From Paracoccaceae bacterium (lineage in GTDB: Bacteria; Pseudomonadota; Alphaproteobacteria; Rhodobacterales; Rhodobacteraceae): a DNA stretch of 64,000 nt. The DNA lies in NCBI GenBank assembly GCA_014872815.1, contig WKFK01000011.1, forward strand, positions 1-64,000. Reading direction: 5' to 3'. Position 1 is the stretch's first letter. Each line of letters opens with the position of its first letter. The position numbers were made by a program, and so were the translations under genes. The notes below the pieces were generated by a model. That model worked only from the letters and a program-made list of their open reading frames with translations, did no database searches and was not told the origin of the DNA. Positions 1 through 9,778 of the stretch are shown piece by piece.

Positions 1-129
1 CTCCGCGCCGGTCAGCTCGTTGAGATAATCAGACACACGCACAGGCGTGCGGCGAATATGCGGCCGAATACGATCATGCGCCGCCAACATGTCCTCATAA
101 GTCGGAAGATAAAGATCACTGTCAAACAT
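1..129 (-). CDS. Threonine/serine dehydratase-like PLP enzyme (N-terminal part only)
   Basis: Only the first 43 codons lie in the window; the gene runs off the left edge. The start reads MFDSDLYLPTYEDMLAAHDR, followed by an IRPHIRRTPV stretch. This is the usual N-terminus of fold-type II PLP dehydratases (threonine ammonia-lyase, serine racemase, hydroxyaspartate dehydratase), which remove ammonia from hydroxy-amino acids in the cytoplasm. The ATG shares its A with the TGA stop of the D-amino acid dehydrogenase upstream (TGATG), so the two are probably translationally coupled. The PLP lysine is outside the window, so the exact substrate cannot be told. Confidence 0.7.
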   Translation of the reverse strand, partial: MFDSDLYLPTYEDMLAAHDRIRPHIRRTPVRVSDYLNELTGAE

Positions 130-1370
130 CACGCGGCACTCCTCTCAGCGGTCATAGAATGGGCAACAATTTCTGCGGTGACCCCTGAGAGGGTCCAACC
201 AAGGTGTCCGTGGCCGGTGTTGTAAAACACACTCGGGTGTTTCCCGGGCCCGACACGGGGCAACATGTTTGGCATCATTGGACGCAGTCCAGCCCAAGGC
301 ACCACACTCTCAGTGCTCATCTCCGGGAACCGCTCTCGACACCAGTCCACCAAAGGCGCAATACGTTTCCATACAATGTCCTTATTCGCCCCGTTGATTT
401 CCGCGGTACCCGCCACGCGAAAACGATCGTCTCCAAGTCGGCTGGTGACGATTTTGGCATTGTCATCCAGCAGGCTTGTCCGAGGCGCTGCGGCCTGATT
501 GTCCGCGCCTTCCAGATTGACCGTGATCGAGTAACCCTTGACCGGGTAGATATTGACCCGATCCCCCACCATTTCCGCCAAACGGCGCGAGTGCACACCG
601 GCACAAATCACGACTTGATCAAATTGCTGGCGCTCTGTCGCCGTTGTACCCGGTTGGCCAAAGACAACCTGCACACCGTCCCCCTGTGGGACTAAGCGCT
701 CCACCGGAGCCGAGTAGCGGAACGTGGCTCCTTGTGCGACACAAGCATAAGCGAGACCTTTCGTGAACTTATTGATATCCCCGGTAAAATCACTGTCGGT
801 GTAAAACCCGCCGACAAGAGGGCCCTTCAAGCTGGGTTCGATCTGCGCGATCTCCGAAGGCGTCACTTCTGTCCGGTCCAGACCACCTTTCCTCAAGATC
901 TCTGTGACCTTGCGTGCCGCATCAAAATCCGCGTGATTGCCGTAGAAATGCAGGATGCCTGTGTTCTCGCGATCAAAAGCAATGTTTTCGGTTGCGGCCA
1001 TGTCCAACAGATGCGCGCGTGCCTCAATGGCCCATTTGACGGTTTGAACGGTGTTCCGCTCGTAGTGCGGCACGGCCGCGACAAACTCTGCCAACCAGGA
1101 ATACTTGTGCCAGGACGGGCGGAAATTCATCAGCAAGGGCGCGCCAGCCGTGAACATCCATTTCACCCCTTTCAACAAGGTGGCCGGGTTGTTCCAAACC
1201 TCAGCGTTTGATGCCGACAACTGACCGCCATTGGCGTAGCTGGTTTCCATGGCCGCATGCGGATTAGCTTCAAAAAGCGTGACCTCCGCCCCTTTCTGAA
1301 GCAGCTTGTAAGCCGTCGTAACACCCGTCACACCTGCACCGATAACAGCAATTTTCCTTATACTGGTCAT
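129..1370 (-). CDS. dadA: D-amino acid dehydrogenase (DadA-like FAD oxidoreductase)
   Basis: A 413-residue FAD-dependent dehydrogenase of the DAO/DadA family, which oxidises D-amino acids to 2-oxo acids and passes electrons to the respiratory chain. A dinucleotide-binding GAGVTG lies at residues 11-16, the family motif SYANGGQ near residue 46, and a C-terminal TGHGHLGWTLS close to the flavin. Length is normal. A TTG lies two codons upstream, but I chose the ATG at 1370 because AGAAGGA sits 8 bases before it. It is coupled to a dehydratase-like gene by a TGATG overlap, which suggests joint breakdown of D- or hydroxy-amino acids. The family is clear; the true substrate is inferred. Confidence 0.85.
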   Translation of the reverse strand: MTSIRKIAVIGAGVTGVTTAYKLLQKGAEVTLFEANPHAAMETSYANGGQLSASNAEVWNNPATLLKGVKWMFTAGAPLLMNFRPSWHKYSWLAEFVAAVPHYERNTVQTVKWAIEARAHLLDMAATENIAFDRENTGILHFYGNHADFDAARKVTEILRKGGLDRTEVTPSEIAQIEPSLKGPLVGGFYTDSDFTGDINKFTKGLAYACVAQGATFRYSAPVERLVPQGDGVQVVFGQPGTTATERQQFDQVVICAGVHSRRLAEMVGDRVNIYPVKGYSITVNLEGADNQAAAPRTSLLDDNAKIVTSRLGDDRFRVAGTAEINGANKDIVWKRIAPLVDWCRERFPEMSTESVVPWAGLRPMMPNMLPRVGPGKHPSVFYNTGHGHLGWTLSGVTAEIVAHSMTAERSAA

Positions 1371-1575
1371 GCACAAGATCCTTCTAAGATTGCCCAGCCC
1401 GGTTTCTTAAGCCCAGCACGCCACTTTGCGTGCGATGTCGCCTTGACGCACCACGCGAGTGGGCGCCTTTGGACAGGGCGTCGAACCCGAAAGAGAACTG
1501 GCATGAACCTCCCGACAGGAGAGAAGGGAGGTTCATGCGCTATTCCTGAATATTCAAAATATTCAGGAACATGTC
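1371..1575 (-). promoter_or_regulatory. Structured intergenic region between gcvP and dadA
   Basis: This 205-base gap holds three clean inverted repeats. A 12-bp stem with a 3-base loop lies at 1543-1569. A 13-bp stem lies at 1501-1513 and 1526-1538. A GCACGC/GCGTGC hairpin lies at 1416-1433. The first two follow the gcvP stop and could end or stabilise the glycine cleavage mRNA, although neither has a U-run. The third lies in the leader of dadA. I do not recognise a known riboswitch here. Confidence 0.5.
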
Positions 1576-4425
1576 TTACTCTGCCGCCTCCAGATATTCC
1601 TCCATCGGCGGGCAGGTGCAGACTAGGTTTCGGTCTCCGTAAGCATTGTCGACCCGGTTTACAGCAGGCCAGTATTTGTCAATGCTTTTGGCACCGGCCG
1701 GGAAGCAGGCCTGATCGCGGCTGTATGGACGATCCCACTCGCCCACCAGATCCTGCACCGTATGAGGCGCGTGTTTCAGCGGGTTGTTCTCCGCATCCAT
1801 CTCGCCCTGCTCAATGGCGCGGATTTCCTCATGGATGGACAGCATCGCAGCACAGAACCGGTCCAACTCGCCTTTGGCCTCAGACTCTGTGGGCTCCACC
1901 ATAAGCGTACCGCTCACCGGCCAGCTCATCGTTGGCGCATGGAACCCATTGTCGATCAACCGCTTCGCGATGTCGTCAACGGAAACCCACGCGCTTTCGG
2001 CAAATGGACGGGTGTCCAGGATGCACTCGTGCGCGATCAATCCATTTTCCGCCGTAAACAGGATTGGGTAAGCCCCTTTAAGACGCGCAGCGATATAGTT
2101 CGCGCTCAAAATGGCCACCTTGGAAGCCTGGGTGAGACCTTCGCCCCCCATCATCATGATGTAGGCCCAGCTCACAGGCAGGATCGACGGCGACCCAAAC
2201 GGTGCCGCAGACACAGGCCCAATGGCCTCTCCATGCTCTGGGTGGCCTGGCAAGTAATCCGCCAGATGCGCCTTCACACCAATCGGCCCCATACCGGGCC
2301 CCCCACCGCCATGCGGAATGCAGAAGGTTTTGTGCAAGTTAAGGTGGCTGACGTCACCACCAATATCACCCGGCCGCGATAGACCTACCATCGCGTTTAG
2401 GTTTGCACCGTCGATATAAACCTGCCCTCCATGTTCATGCGTGATCGCGCAGACGTCCTGCACCGTGGTTTCAAACACACCATGGGTCGACGGATAAGTG
2501 ATCATGGCACCAGCCAAACGGTCGCTGTACTGTTCGGCCTTTGCACGGAAATCATCCAGGTCAATGTCGCCATTGTCGGCCGAACGCACAGGGACCACTG
2601 TCCAACCCACCATCTGAGCGGACGCGGGGTTGGTCCCATGTGCGGAGACCGGGATCAAACAAATGTCACGGTGCCCCTGGCCATTTGCCTTGTGGAAGTT
2701 GCGAATTGTCAGCAAGCCAGCAAACTCACCTTGCGCGCCGGAATTGGGCTGTTGGCTGATTTTGTCATAACCCGTGATTTCACACAGATGCTGGTTCAAA
2801 TCCGCAATCATCTCGGCATAGCCTTGCGCCTGATCGGCGGGTACAAACGGATGCAGGTTTGCAAACTCAGGCCAGGTCACCGGGATCATCTCAGTGGTCG
2901 CATTCAGTTTCATCGTGCACGATCCAAGTGGGATCATTGCCCGATCCAAAGCCAGGTCACGATCAGCAAGTTTGCGCATATAGCGCGTAAACTCGGCCTC
3001 AGCCCGGTTCTGGTTGAAAACTGGATGCGTGAGGTATTCAGACTGCCGGATCAAACCGTTGGGCACACGCCCTTCGGATGGCGCGAGCTTGCCTTCAATG
3101 CCAAATGCGTTCAACACGTTGTGCAGCGTTTCAGGCGTCGTGGTTTCATCCACCGAGATGCCCAGCCGGTCTTCGCCAACCTTGCGCAGGTTGATGCCCC
3201 GTGAAAGCGCGGCCTCGAGGATGGCCTCTTGCTCCGCGTCCACACGCACCGTCACCGTGTCAAAAAACGCCTCAGTTTGCACCTTGGCACCACCCTGACG
3301 CAGTGCTGCAGCCAACGCGGCGGCCTTGCTGTGCACAGCTTCGGCAATGGATTTGAGCCCAACCGCACCATGATACACCGCATACATTGAGGCAATCACG
3401 GCCAACAACGCCTGCGCTGTACACACGTTGGAATTGGCCTTCTCACGCCGGATGTGCTGTTCACGGGTTTGCAGGGACAATCGATACGCCGGTTCCCCGC
3501 GCGCATCCACGGACACGCCAATGATCCGGCCCGGCATGGTACGTTTTAGTTTGTCAGTGACTGCCATGTAAGCCGCGTGCGGCCCACCATACCCCAATGG
3601 CACACCAAACCGTTGGGTGGAACCAACCGCAATATCTGCGCCCATTTCGCCCGGCGCTTTGACCAGTGTCAGCGCCAGAATATCCGCTGCGACAACTGCA
3701 ATGGCCTTGTTGTCGTGCAAAGCCGCAATCTCAGCGGAGAAATCACGCAGGGTGCCGTCGGTGCCGGGATACTGGAAGATGGCGCCAAAAACGATCTCCG
3801 GCTCTAGCGCATCAACAGGTCCCACGGTGACCGAAATTCCGAGCGGTTCTGCACGGGTCTGGATGACCGCGATGGTCTGTGGATGACAGTTCTCATCCAC
3901 AAAGAACACTGGCTTATTTGACTTCTTGCGAGACGCACGCTGCGCCATGGCCATCGCTTCGGCGGCGGCCGTTGCTTCGTCCAACAAAGACGCGTTGGCA
4001 ACCGGAAGAGCCGTCAGGTCCGACACCATAGTCTGGAAGTTCAAAAGCGCCTCAAGACGCCCCTGCGAAATCTCCGCCTGATACGGCGTGTAGGCGGTAT
4101 ACCAGGCTGGGTTTTCCAGGATGTTGCGCAGGATCGGCGTCGGGGTGATCGTGCCGTAATACCCCTGACCGATCAGGGATGTCAGAACCTTGTTCTTCCC
4201 CGCCACGGCCTTCATCTTCTTCAGCGCGTCATGCTCTGACATGGGGGCACCGGTTGCCAGTGGAGCGGCCTGACGGATAGATGGCGGCACAGTTGCGTCA
4301 ATCAGCGCGTCCAGGGACGGGTAACCAATCACGCTCAGCATCTCGGTCATTTCTTCCGGGGAAGGCCCGATGTGCCGCCGGTTGGCGAAATCATAGGTGT
4401 TGTAACCGTTAGACTCGAAGTCCAT
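1576..4425 (-). CDS. gcvP: Glycine dehydrogenase (decarboxylating), P protein
   Basis: A full-length 949-residue P protein of the glycine cleavage system. It decarboxylates glycine with PLP and transfers the aminomethyl group to the lipoyl arm of GcvH. The PLP lysine is in the NLHKTF motif of the C-terminal half, followed by the glycine-rich GGGGPGMGP loop. The N-terminal half carries the usual RRHIGPS motif, so this is the fused single-chain form. AAGGAGA precedes the ATG. It is the last gene of a gcvT-gcvH-gcvP run, 26 bases after gcvH, and is followed by two strong hairpins. Confidence 0.98.
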   Translation of the reverse strand: MDFESNGYNTYDFANRRHIGPSPEEMTEMLSVIGYPSLDALIDATVPPSIRQAAPLATGAPMSEHDALKKMKAVAGKNKVLTSLIGQGYYGTITPTPILRNILENPAWYTAYTPYQAEISQGRLEALLNFQTMVSDLTALPVANASLLDEATAAAEAMAMAQRASRKKSNKPVFFVDENCHPQTIAVIQTRAEPLGISVTVGPVDALEPEIVFGAIFQYPGTDGTLRDFSAEIAALHDNKAIAVVAADILALTLVKAPGEMGADIAVGSTQRFGVPLGYGGPHAAYMAVTDKLKRTMPGRIIGVSVDARGEPAYRLSLQTREQHIRREKANSNVCTAQALLAVIASMYAVYHGAVGLKSIAEAVHSKAAALAAALRQGGAKVQTEAFFDTVTVRVDAEQEAILEAALSRGINLRKVGEDRLGISVDETTTPETLHNVLNAFGIEGKLAPSEGRVPNGLIRQSEYLTHPVFNQNRAEAEFTRYMRKLADRDLALDRAMIPLGSCTMKLNATTEMIPVTWPEFANLHPFVPADQAQGYAEMIADLNQHLCEITGYDKISQQPNSGAQGEFAGLLTIRNFHKANGQGHRDICLIPVSAHGTNPASAQMVGWTVVPVRSADNGDIDLDDFRAKAEQYSDRLAGAMITYPSTHGVFETTVQDVCAITHEHGGQVYIDGANLNAMVGLSRPGDIGGDVSHLNLHKTFCIPHGGGGPGMGPIGVKAHLADYLPGHPEHGEAIGPVSAAPFGSPSILPVSWAYIMMMGGEGLTQASKVAILSANYIAARLKGAYPILFTAENGLIAHECILDTRPFAESAWVSVDDIAKRLIDNGFHAPTMSWPVSGTLMVEPTESEAKGELDRFCAAMLSIHEEIRAIEQGEMDAENNPLKHAPHTVQDLVGEWDRPYSRDQACFPAGAKSIDKYWPAVNRVDNAYGDRNLVCTCPPMEEYLEAAE

Positions 4426-4451
4426 GGGTCTCTCCTTTTGCGGAATGGGGG

Positions 4452-4820
4452 TTAGGCGATCAAGGCTTTGTAGCCGTCCGCATCCATCAGGCTCTCAAGC
4501 TCAGACGCGTCAGAAATCTTGATTTTGTACAGCCACGCAGCGGCCTCAGGATCTTCGTTCAACTTGCCCGGATTGTCTTCCAATTCACCATTGGCTTCGA
4601 CGATCTCACCTGTCACTGGCGCGTATATCTCAGACGCGGCTTTAACGGACTCAACGACGCCAATATCATCGCCTTTATCAAACTCATCGCCAACATCTTT
4701 AGGCTCAAAAAACACAATCTCACCAAGCTGTTCTGCGGCGTGGGTGGTGATCCCGATGATGGCAGTGTCGCCAGAGACAGTGATCCATTCGTGGTCTTCG
4801 GAATAGTAAGTAGTGGACAT
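4452..4820 (-). CDS. gcvH: Glycine cleavage system H protein
   Basis: A 122-residue lipoyl carrier that shuttles the aminomethyl group between the P, T and L proteins. The lipoylated lysine is K60 in ESVKAA, and the N-terminal YSEDHEW is diagnostic. I chose the ATG at 4820, with AAGGA 8 bases before it, over an in-frame TTG two codons upstream. It lies between gcvT and gcvP. Its modification needs lipoic acid, and lipA is encoded upstream in the same gene run, which makes the linkage biochemically sensible. Confidence 0.97.
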   Translation of the reverse strand: MSTTYYSEDHEWITVSGDTAIIGITTHAAEQLGEIVFFEPKDVGDEFDKGDDIGVVESVKAASEIYAPVTGEIVEANGELEDNPGKLNEDPEAAAWLYKIKISDASELESLMDADGYKALIA

Positions 4821-4838
4821 GATCAAAATCCTTGTGCG

Positions 4839-5927
4839 TTAGCGTTTGTAGTTCTGTGCCACAAAGGGCAGCGTGGTGATTTCAGCCAGGTTGACTTTGC
4901 CCCGGACCAAAAGATTGACAGGCGTTCCCGGAGCGGCGTGCGCGGCATCGACGTAGCCCATCGCAACCGGACCGTCGGCAGTGGGACCAAAACACCCGGA
5001 GGTAATGGACCCGATTTTTGTGCCGTCACTGGCTTGCACTTCCACGCCCGCCCGCGCAGGGGCACGACCTTTAGGGCGAATGCCGACAAGTTTGCGTGCG
5101 GCGCCTACCGCGAGCTGCTTCTGGACCACTGACGCGCCCGGGAAGCCACCTTCTTCTTTGCGGCGTTTTTGGATCGCCCATCCAAGCGAGGCTTCAATTG
5201 GCGTGGTGCTTTGGTCAATATCATTGCCGTAGAGGCACAAACCTGCCTCAAGGCGCAGGCTGTCTCGAGCACCCAACCCTGCCAGCGCGCAATCTTCATG
5301 CTCAAGCAACAGCTTGGTCAGGCGAATGGCCTCTGTTTCAGGAATAGAAATCTCATACCCATCTTCGCCTGTGTAGCCGAGGCGTGAGATGCGGCAGGGC
5401 ACCCCATCGATTGGCGCTTGCAAGGTTTCCATAAATTTCAGGTCTGCCGCTCCAGGTAAAAGCGCGGACAAAACCGCCTCCGAAGCGGGACCCTGCAGCG
5501 CAATCAGTGCATGGTCATGAATCTCCGTGACGCTCACGCCATCCAAGTTGTCCCGCATATGCGGAATGTCTTGATCCCGTAGCGCGGCGTTCACGACGAC
5601 AAAAAAGTGATCTCCGGCGTTGGACACGATCAGATCATCCATGATCCCGCCCTGCTCATTCGTGAAAAACCCGTAACGCGCCTTGCCTTCTTTCAGCGTG
5701 GCATAGGCCTGAGGGCAAAGCGTTTCGAGCTTCGCGCCCACGTCTTCTCCAGTCAACACCACCTGCCCCATGTGGCTCACATCAAAGATCGCGGCCTTTT
5801 GGCGACACTGGTGATGCTCAGCCATGATGCCAGTGGAGTATTGAATTGGCATGTCCCAGCCAGCAAAATCCACCATTTTGGCGTTGTGTTCGATATGCAG
5901 GTCATAAAGCGGTGTGCGTTTTGTCAT
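4839..5927 (-). CDS. gcvT: Aminomethyltransferase, T protein of glycine cleavage
   Basis: A 362-residue tetrahydrofolate-dependent aminomethyltransferase that releases ammonia from the H-bound aminomethyl group and forms methylene-THF. The N-terminus TPLYDLHIEHNAKMVDFAGW and the GYTGEDGYEI motif mid-protein are characteristic. The C-terminal barrel domain is complete. The ATG at 5927 has GAGG at suitable distance; the longer TTG form has no ribosome site. It is the first gene of gcvTHP and follows an amino-acid symporter gene in the same direction. Confidence 0.97.
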   Translation of the reverse strand: MTKRTPLYDLHIEHNAKMVDFAGWDMPIQYSTGIMAEHHQCRQKAAIFDVSHMGQVVLTGEDVGAKLETLCPQAYATLKEGKARYGFFTNEQGGIMDDLIVSNAGDHFFVVVNAALRDQDIPHMRDNLDGVSVTEIHDHALIALQGPASEAVLSALLPGAADLKFMETLQAPIDGVPCRISRLGYTGEDGYEISIPETEAIRLTKLLLEHEDCALAGLGARDSLRLEAGLCLYGNDIDQSTTPIEASLGWAIQKRRKEEGGFPGASVVQKQLAVGAARKLVGIRPKGRAPARAGVEVQASDGTKIGSITSGCFGPTADGPVAMGYVDAAHAAPGTPVNLLVRGKVNLAEITTLPFVAQNYKR

Positions 5928-5970
5928 CGGGAACAGCCTCAAACAGTCTTATTAGGAAGTTAGGGGGTGA

Positions 5971-5989
5971 GGAGCGCGCAAAACGCTCC
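5971..5989 (-). promoter_or_regulatory. Intercistronic hairpin between symporter gene and gcvT
   Basis: GGAGCG and CGCTCC form a 6-bp stem around a 7-base loop in the 73-base gap. There is no U-run, so it may adjust mRNA stability or relative expression rather than terminate. No glycine riboswitch is visible in this gap. Confidence 0.3.
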
Positions 5990-6000
5990 CCACGTTTGGT

Positions 6001-7380
6001 TTATTCAGCAGGGGATTTGCTGGACCCTGGCTCTTCGGTGGCACCATTGGATGCGAAGAACTCTTGCGTCACTTTGACCACAACCGGGCTCAGCAGCGCG
6101 ATGGCGATCAGGTTTGGCAGTGCCATCATGGCGTTCAGCGTATCCGCCAACAGCCAAATGAAGCCCAGATCCGCAGTCGCACCGAAATAGATCATTGCGA
6201 TCCACAGAACCCGGTACCCCATCAGCACCTTGGCCCCCATCAGGTAGCCCACGCATTTTTCACCGTAGTAGGACCATCCAATGATGGTGGTGAAAGCAAA
6301 GATCGACAGCGCGATGGCAATCATGGACCCGCCAAAACCAGGCAACGTGGTTTCAAAGGCCAGCGAGGTCAAGGCCGCACCGCTTTCGCCGCTTGTCAAA
6401 ACACCCGACGTAATGATCGCAAGGCCAGTGATGGAACACACGATGATGGTATCGATGAATGTGCCCAGCATCGCAATCAGGCCCTGGTTCACAGGCCCTT
6501 TTGTTTCAGCTGCAGCGTGCGCAATTGGGGCAGAGCCCAAGCCCGCTTCGTTGGAAAATACACCGCGAGCCACACCAAAGCGGATCGCAGCCCAAACAGC
6601 TGCACCGGCAAAGCCGCCTTCAGCTGCAGATGGGGTGAACGCATGCGTGAATACGAGGTTGAGCGCATGACCGATCTGATCGGCATTCAACATAAGCACA
6701 ATCAGGCCAATCGCGACATAGGTGACCGCCATGAACGGCACCAGTGCACCCGCAACCGCACCAATGCGCGTGATGCCACCGAGGATCACGGCGCCTGTCA
6801 GAACCATCAAAACGATACCTGTGACAGAGGTGTTGAAGCCGAAGTTTGCTTCCAAAACTTGCGCCACACCGTTGGCTTGTACGCCGTTGCCGATGCCAAA
6901 GGCTGCAATCGCACCAAAAATGGCAAAAGCAGCACCCAGCCACGCCCATTTCTGGCCCAAGCCGTTTTTGATGTAGTACATCGGGCCGCCAACATAGTTG
7001 CCCTTTGAATCGCGCTCACGATATTTCACCGCCAGCACAGCTTCAGAATACTTGGTGGCCATGCCCACAAGCGCGGTCATCCACATCCAGAACAAGGCAC
7101 CCGGTCCGCCCAGGAATACAGCGGTGGCAACACCAGCGATATTACCTGTCCCGATTGTCGCCGAAAGCGCTGTCATCAATGCATTGAATGGCGAAATTTG
7201 GCCTTCGCCTGTGCCCTGCCGACCTTTGGCCAACAGTTTAAATCCGTGTGGCATGCGTAGGATCGGCATCAGCTTCAGGCTGATTTGCATAAAGGCGCCT
7301 ACGCCCAAAATCAGGATCAACATAGGTGGTCCCCAGACCACGCCGTTGACCCAGCCTACGACCGAGTTAAGTAATTCCAT
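6001..7380 (-). CDS. Sodium:alanine/glycine symporter (AGCS family)
   Basis: A 459-residue inner-membrane symporter with about ten hydrophobic segments. The family motifs are present: GTGNIAGVATA, GPGALFWMW, KYSEAVLAVKYR and GGPMYYIKNG in the N-terminal half, and FSNEAGLGSAPIAHAAA in the middle. AGCS proteins import alanine or glycine with sodium. It starts with a good AAGGAGG site, 31 bases after lipA, and is followed by gcvTHP. This context points to glycine as the likely main substrate, which is an inference. Confidence 0.93.
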   Translation of the reverse strand: MELLNSVVGWVNGVVWGPPMLILILGVGAFMQISLKLMPILRMPHGFKLLAKGRQGTGEGQISPFNALMTALSATIGTGNIAGVATAVFLGGPGALFWMWMTALVGMATKYSEAVLAVKYRERDSKGNYVGGPMYYIKNGLGQKWAWLGAAFAIFGAIAAFGIGNGVQANGVAQVLEANFGFNTSVTGIVLMVLTGAVILGGITRIGAVAGALVPFMAVTYVAIGLIVLMLNADQIGHALNLVFTHAFTPSAAEGGFAGAAVWAAIRFGVARGVFSNEAGLGSAPIAHAAAETKGPVNQGLIAMLGTFIDTIIVCSITGLAIITSGVLTSGESGAALTSLAFETTLPGFGGSMIAIALSIFAFTTIIGWSYYGEKCVGYLMGAKVLMGYRVLWIAMIYFGATADLGFIWLLADTLNAMMALPNLIAIALLSPVVVKVTQEFFASNGATEEPGSSKSPAE

Positions 7381-7411
7381 TGTTGTTCTCCTCCTTTAGT
7401 TTCAGTTTGCC

Positions 7412-8380
7412 TCAGCCGCTTAAGCGCTGCTTTTTGAGGCGAGCAAAATCTTCGTCCGCATGGAACGACGACCGCGTGAGTGGAGAGGCTGAAACACCAA
7501 GAAAGCCCTTGGTGCGTGCCAACTCTTCTATTTTTTTGAAGTCTTCTGGGGTCACAAAGCGGTCCACCGGGTGGTGCTTTGGTGTGGGCTGCAAGTACTG
7601 ACCAACTGTGAGAAAATCGACCTCCGCGGCGCGCAAGTCATCCATGACCTGCCGCAGATCCTCCATCGTTTCTCCCAGTCCCACCATGACACCGGATTTG
7701 GTGAACACATTTGGATCCGCCCGCTTCGCGTCATCCAGAAGCCGCAAAGACGTATAATATCGCGCGCCTGGGCGCACTGACGGATACAGATGCGGCACCG
7801 TTTCCAGATTGTGGTTGAACACGTCCGGGCGTGCTTCAAAGACGATCTCCTCAGCGCCTTTTTTGCCGCGAAAATCTGGGGTGAGTACTTCGATCGTGGT
7901 GTCTGGGCTTTGACGGCGCACAGCGCGAATGGTTTGCGCCATATGTTCTGCCCCGCCATCGTCCAGATCATCACGATCCACTGACGTGATCACCACATGA
8001 CGCAGACCAAGCTGCTTGACCGAATGCGCCACTCGGCCCGGCTCAAACATATCCAATGCGTCAGGGCGCCCAGTCGCGACATTGCAAAACGAACATCCGC
8101 GCGTGCAGATCTCGCCCATAATCATGAATGTCGCGTGCCTCTTGGACCAGCACTCACCAATGTTGGGGCAAGACGCCTCCTCACAGACCGTAGACAACTG
8201 CTGTTCACGCATCAGGCGACGGGTTTCGTAAAACGCCGGGCCTTCAGGCTTTTTCAATCGAATCCAAGAGGGTTTCCGCTGAAACGGGCTATCGGCGCGT
8301 TTGGACTTTTCTGGGTGGCGCAGACGGGGCACTGCATCATTAGATGCGCGGACTGCGTCAGTAGTCTCAAGATTAGACAT
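7412..8380 (-). CDS. lipA: Lipoyl synthase (radical SAM)
   Basis: A 322-residue enzyme that inserts two sulfurs into protein-bound octanoyl groups to make lipoyl cofactor. The auxiliary cluster cysteines are C66, C71 and C77, and the radical-SAM cluster motif is CTRGCSFC at C92, C96 and C99. The C-terminal RSSFHADE motif is complete. The ATG at 8380 follows the glyA stop by 11 bases. Placement inside a glycine cluster is notable, because GcvH, encoded downstream, is one of the few lipoylated proteins. Confidence 0.96.
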   Translation of the reverse strand: MSNLETTDAVRASNDAVPRLRHPEKSKRADSPFQRKPSWIRLKKPEGPAFYETRRLMREQQLSTVCEEASCPNIGECWSKRHATFMIMGEICTRGCSFCNVATGRPDALDMFEPGRVAHSVKQLGLRHVVITSVDRDDLDDGGAEHMAQTIRAVRRQSPDTTIEVLTPDFRGKKGAEEIVFEARPDVFNHNLETVPHLYPSVRPGARYYTSLRLLDDAKRADPNVFTKSGVMVGLGETMEDLRQVMDDLRAAEVDFLTVGQYLQPTPKHHPVDRFVTPEDFKKIEELARTKGFLGVSASPLTRSSFHADEDFARLKKQRLSG

Positions 8381-8391
8381 CACGCAAACTC

Positions 8392-9651
8392 TCAGTAGAT
8401 CGGGAACCGCGCGCACAGCGCTTCAATTTTTGCCCGCGTCGCGGCCTCAACCTGCGGATTGCCCTCTGGCGTTTCGGCCAGCGCATCCAGCACATCACTG
8501 ATCAGTGCACCAATCTCGCGGAATTCTTCAGGACCAAACCCGCGCGAACACCCCGCCGCTGTTCCCAGACGTATGCCACTCGTCACGGTTGGTTTTTCAG
8601 GATCACCCGGCACGCCGTTTTTGTTGCAAGTGATCCCCGCACGCTCCAGCGCATCTTCAGCCGCGTTGCCTTTGACGCCCTTGGGGCGCAAGTCCACCAA
8701 CATCAGGTGATTTTCAGTCCCACCCGACACAATGGCGCAGCCGCGCGTCTGCATCACCTCAGCCAAAGCCTTGGCACTGTCCACAACTGTTTGACAGTAC
8801 GCCTTGAATGCAGGATCCAGCGCTTCTCCAAACGCGACAGCCTTGGCCGCGACCACATGCATCAATGGCCCGCCTTGCAAGCCCGGGAAAACTGCCGAAT
8901 TCATCTTTTTTGCCAAAGCCGCGTCGTTGGTTAGGATGATCCCACCCCGCGGACCGCGCAGGGTTTTGTGAGTCGTAGAGGTAACGACGTGCGCATGCGG
9001 GATTGGCGATGGATGCAATCCAGCCGCAACAAGCCCTGCGATGTGGGCCATATCCACCAGAAAGTAGGCACCAACTTCATCCGCAATGGTCCGGAATGCC
9101 GCCCAGTCAATGACCTGCGAATAGGCAGACGCACCCGCAATGATCATCTGAGGCTTATGCTCTATGGCGAGCCGGCGCACCTCTTCCATGTCGATTAAAC
9201 CGTTGTCGTCCAAGCCATAAGCAACAGCTTTGAACCATTTGCCAGACAGTGCCGGACGCGCACCGTGTGTCAGATGACCACCCGCATCCAAAGACATGCC
9301 CAAGATTGTGTCACCCGGGTTCAACAACGCAAGCTTGACCGCGCCATTGGCCTGCGCACCAGAGTGCGGCTGTACATTGGCAAATTCACAACCAAACAGC
9401 GCCTTGAGGCGAGAAATGGCTTCTTCCTCCACCGTGTCCATATGCTCACAGCCGCCGTAGTACCGCCGCCCCGGATACCCTTCTGCATATTTGTTTGTCA
9501 GCACAGATCCCTGCGCCTCCAAGACCGCACGGCTGACGATATTCTCAGAGGCGATCAGCTCCACCTGAGCCCTTTGACGCTGCGCCTCCTTGGCAATCGC
9601 GCCAAAAATTACGTCATCTGCATTCTCAAGGCTTTCAGTAAACCGCTGCAT
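8392..9651 (-). CDS. glyA: Serine hydroxymethyltransferase
   Basis: A 419-residue PLP enzyme that interconverts serine and glycine using tetrahydrofolate. The PLP lysine lies in [13 protein letters not shown], and the [13 protein letters not shown] motif is present near the N-terminus. The ATG at 9651 follows a G-rich Shine-Dalgarno stretch; an in-frame TTG four codons upstream is less likely. It appears to be the first gene of a six-gene run with lipA, the AGCS symporter and gcvTHP, so the glycine cleavage product methylene-THF can be used to form serine. Confidence 0.97.
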   Translation of the reverse strand: MQRFTESLENADDVIFGAIAKEAQRQRAQVELIASENIVSRAVLEAQGSVLTNKYAEGYPGRRYYGGCEHMDTVEEEAISRLKALFGCEFANVQPHSGAQANGAVKLALLNPGDTILGMSLDAGGHLTHGARPALSGKWFKAVAYGLDDNGLIDMEEVRRLAIEHKPQMIIAGASAYSQVIDWAAFRTIADEVGAYFLVDMAHIAGLVAAGLHPSPIPHAHVVTSTTHKTLRGPRGGIILTNDAALAKKMNSAVFPGLQGGPLMHVVAAKAVAFGEALDPAFKAYCQTVVDSAKALAEVMQTRGCAIVSGGTENHLMLVDLRPKGVKGNAAEDALERAGITCNKNGVPGDPEKPTVTSGIRLGTAAGCSRGFGPEEFREIGALISDVLDALAETPEGNPQVEAATRAKIEALCARFPIY

Positions 9652-9663
9652 GGCTCCCCCCAA

Positions 9664-9778
9664 ACTTACTTTTGTTTCCTATAGGGGAAATTTTCCACTT
9701 TTAGCAACAAGATTCTCATATTCGACATTTGCTGATTGCTCAATTTTGGGGTAACAATCAGAAAACAGGGAGAATTTT
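9664..9778. promoter_or_regulatory. Divergent promoter region with candidate operator half-sites
   Basis: On the minus strand a TTGCTA box (9702-9707) and a TATAGG box (9678-9683) lie 18 bases apart upstream of glyA. Three half-sites, TTTCC at 9675-9679, GGAAA at 9686-9690 and TTTCC at 9692-9696, overlap the -10 box. An XRE-cupin regulator is transcribed away from it. A repressor or activator site here is inferred from geometry only. Confidence 0.45.

Noticed and set aside
1481-1493. A TTCGA loop resembling a tRNA T-arm (minus strand)
   Set aside because: The flanking stem pairs for only about three bases and no acceptor stem or anticodon arm can be drawn around it.
5928-6000. Possible glycine riboswitch before gcvT
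   Set aside because: The gap is only 73 bases and lacks the conserved tandem-aptamer sequences; the gap before glyA lacks them too.
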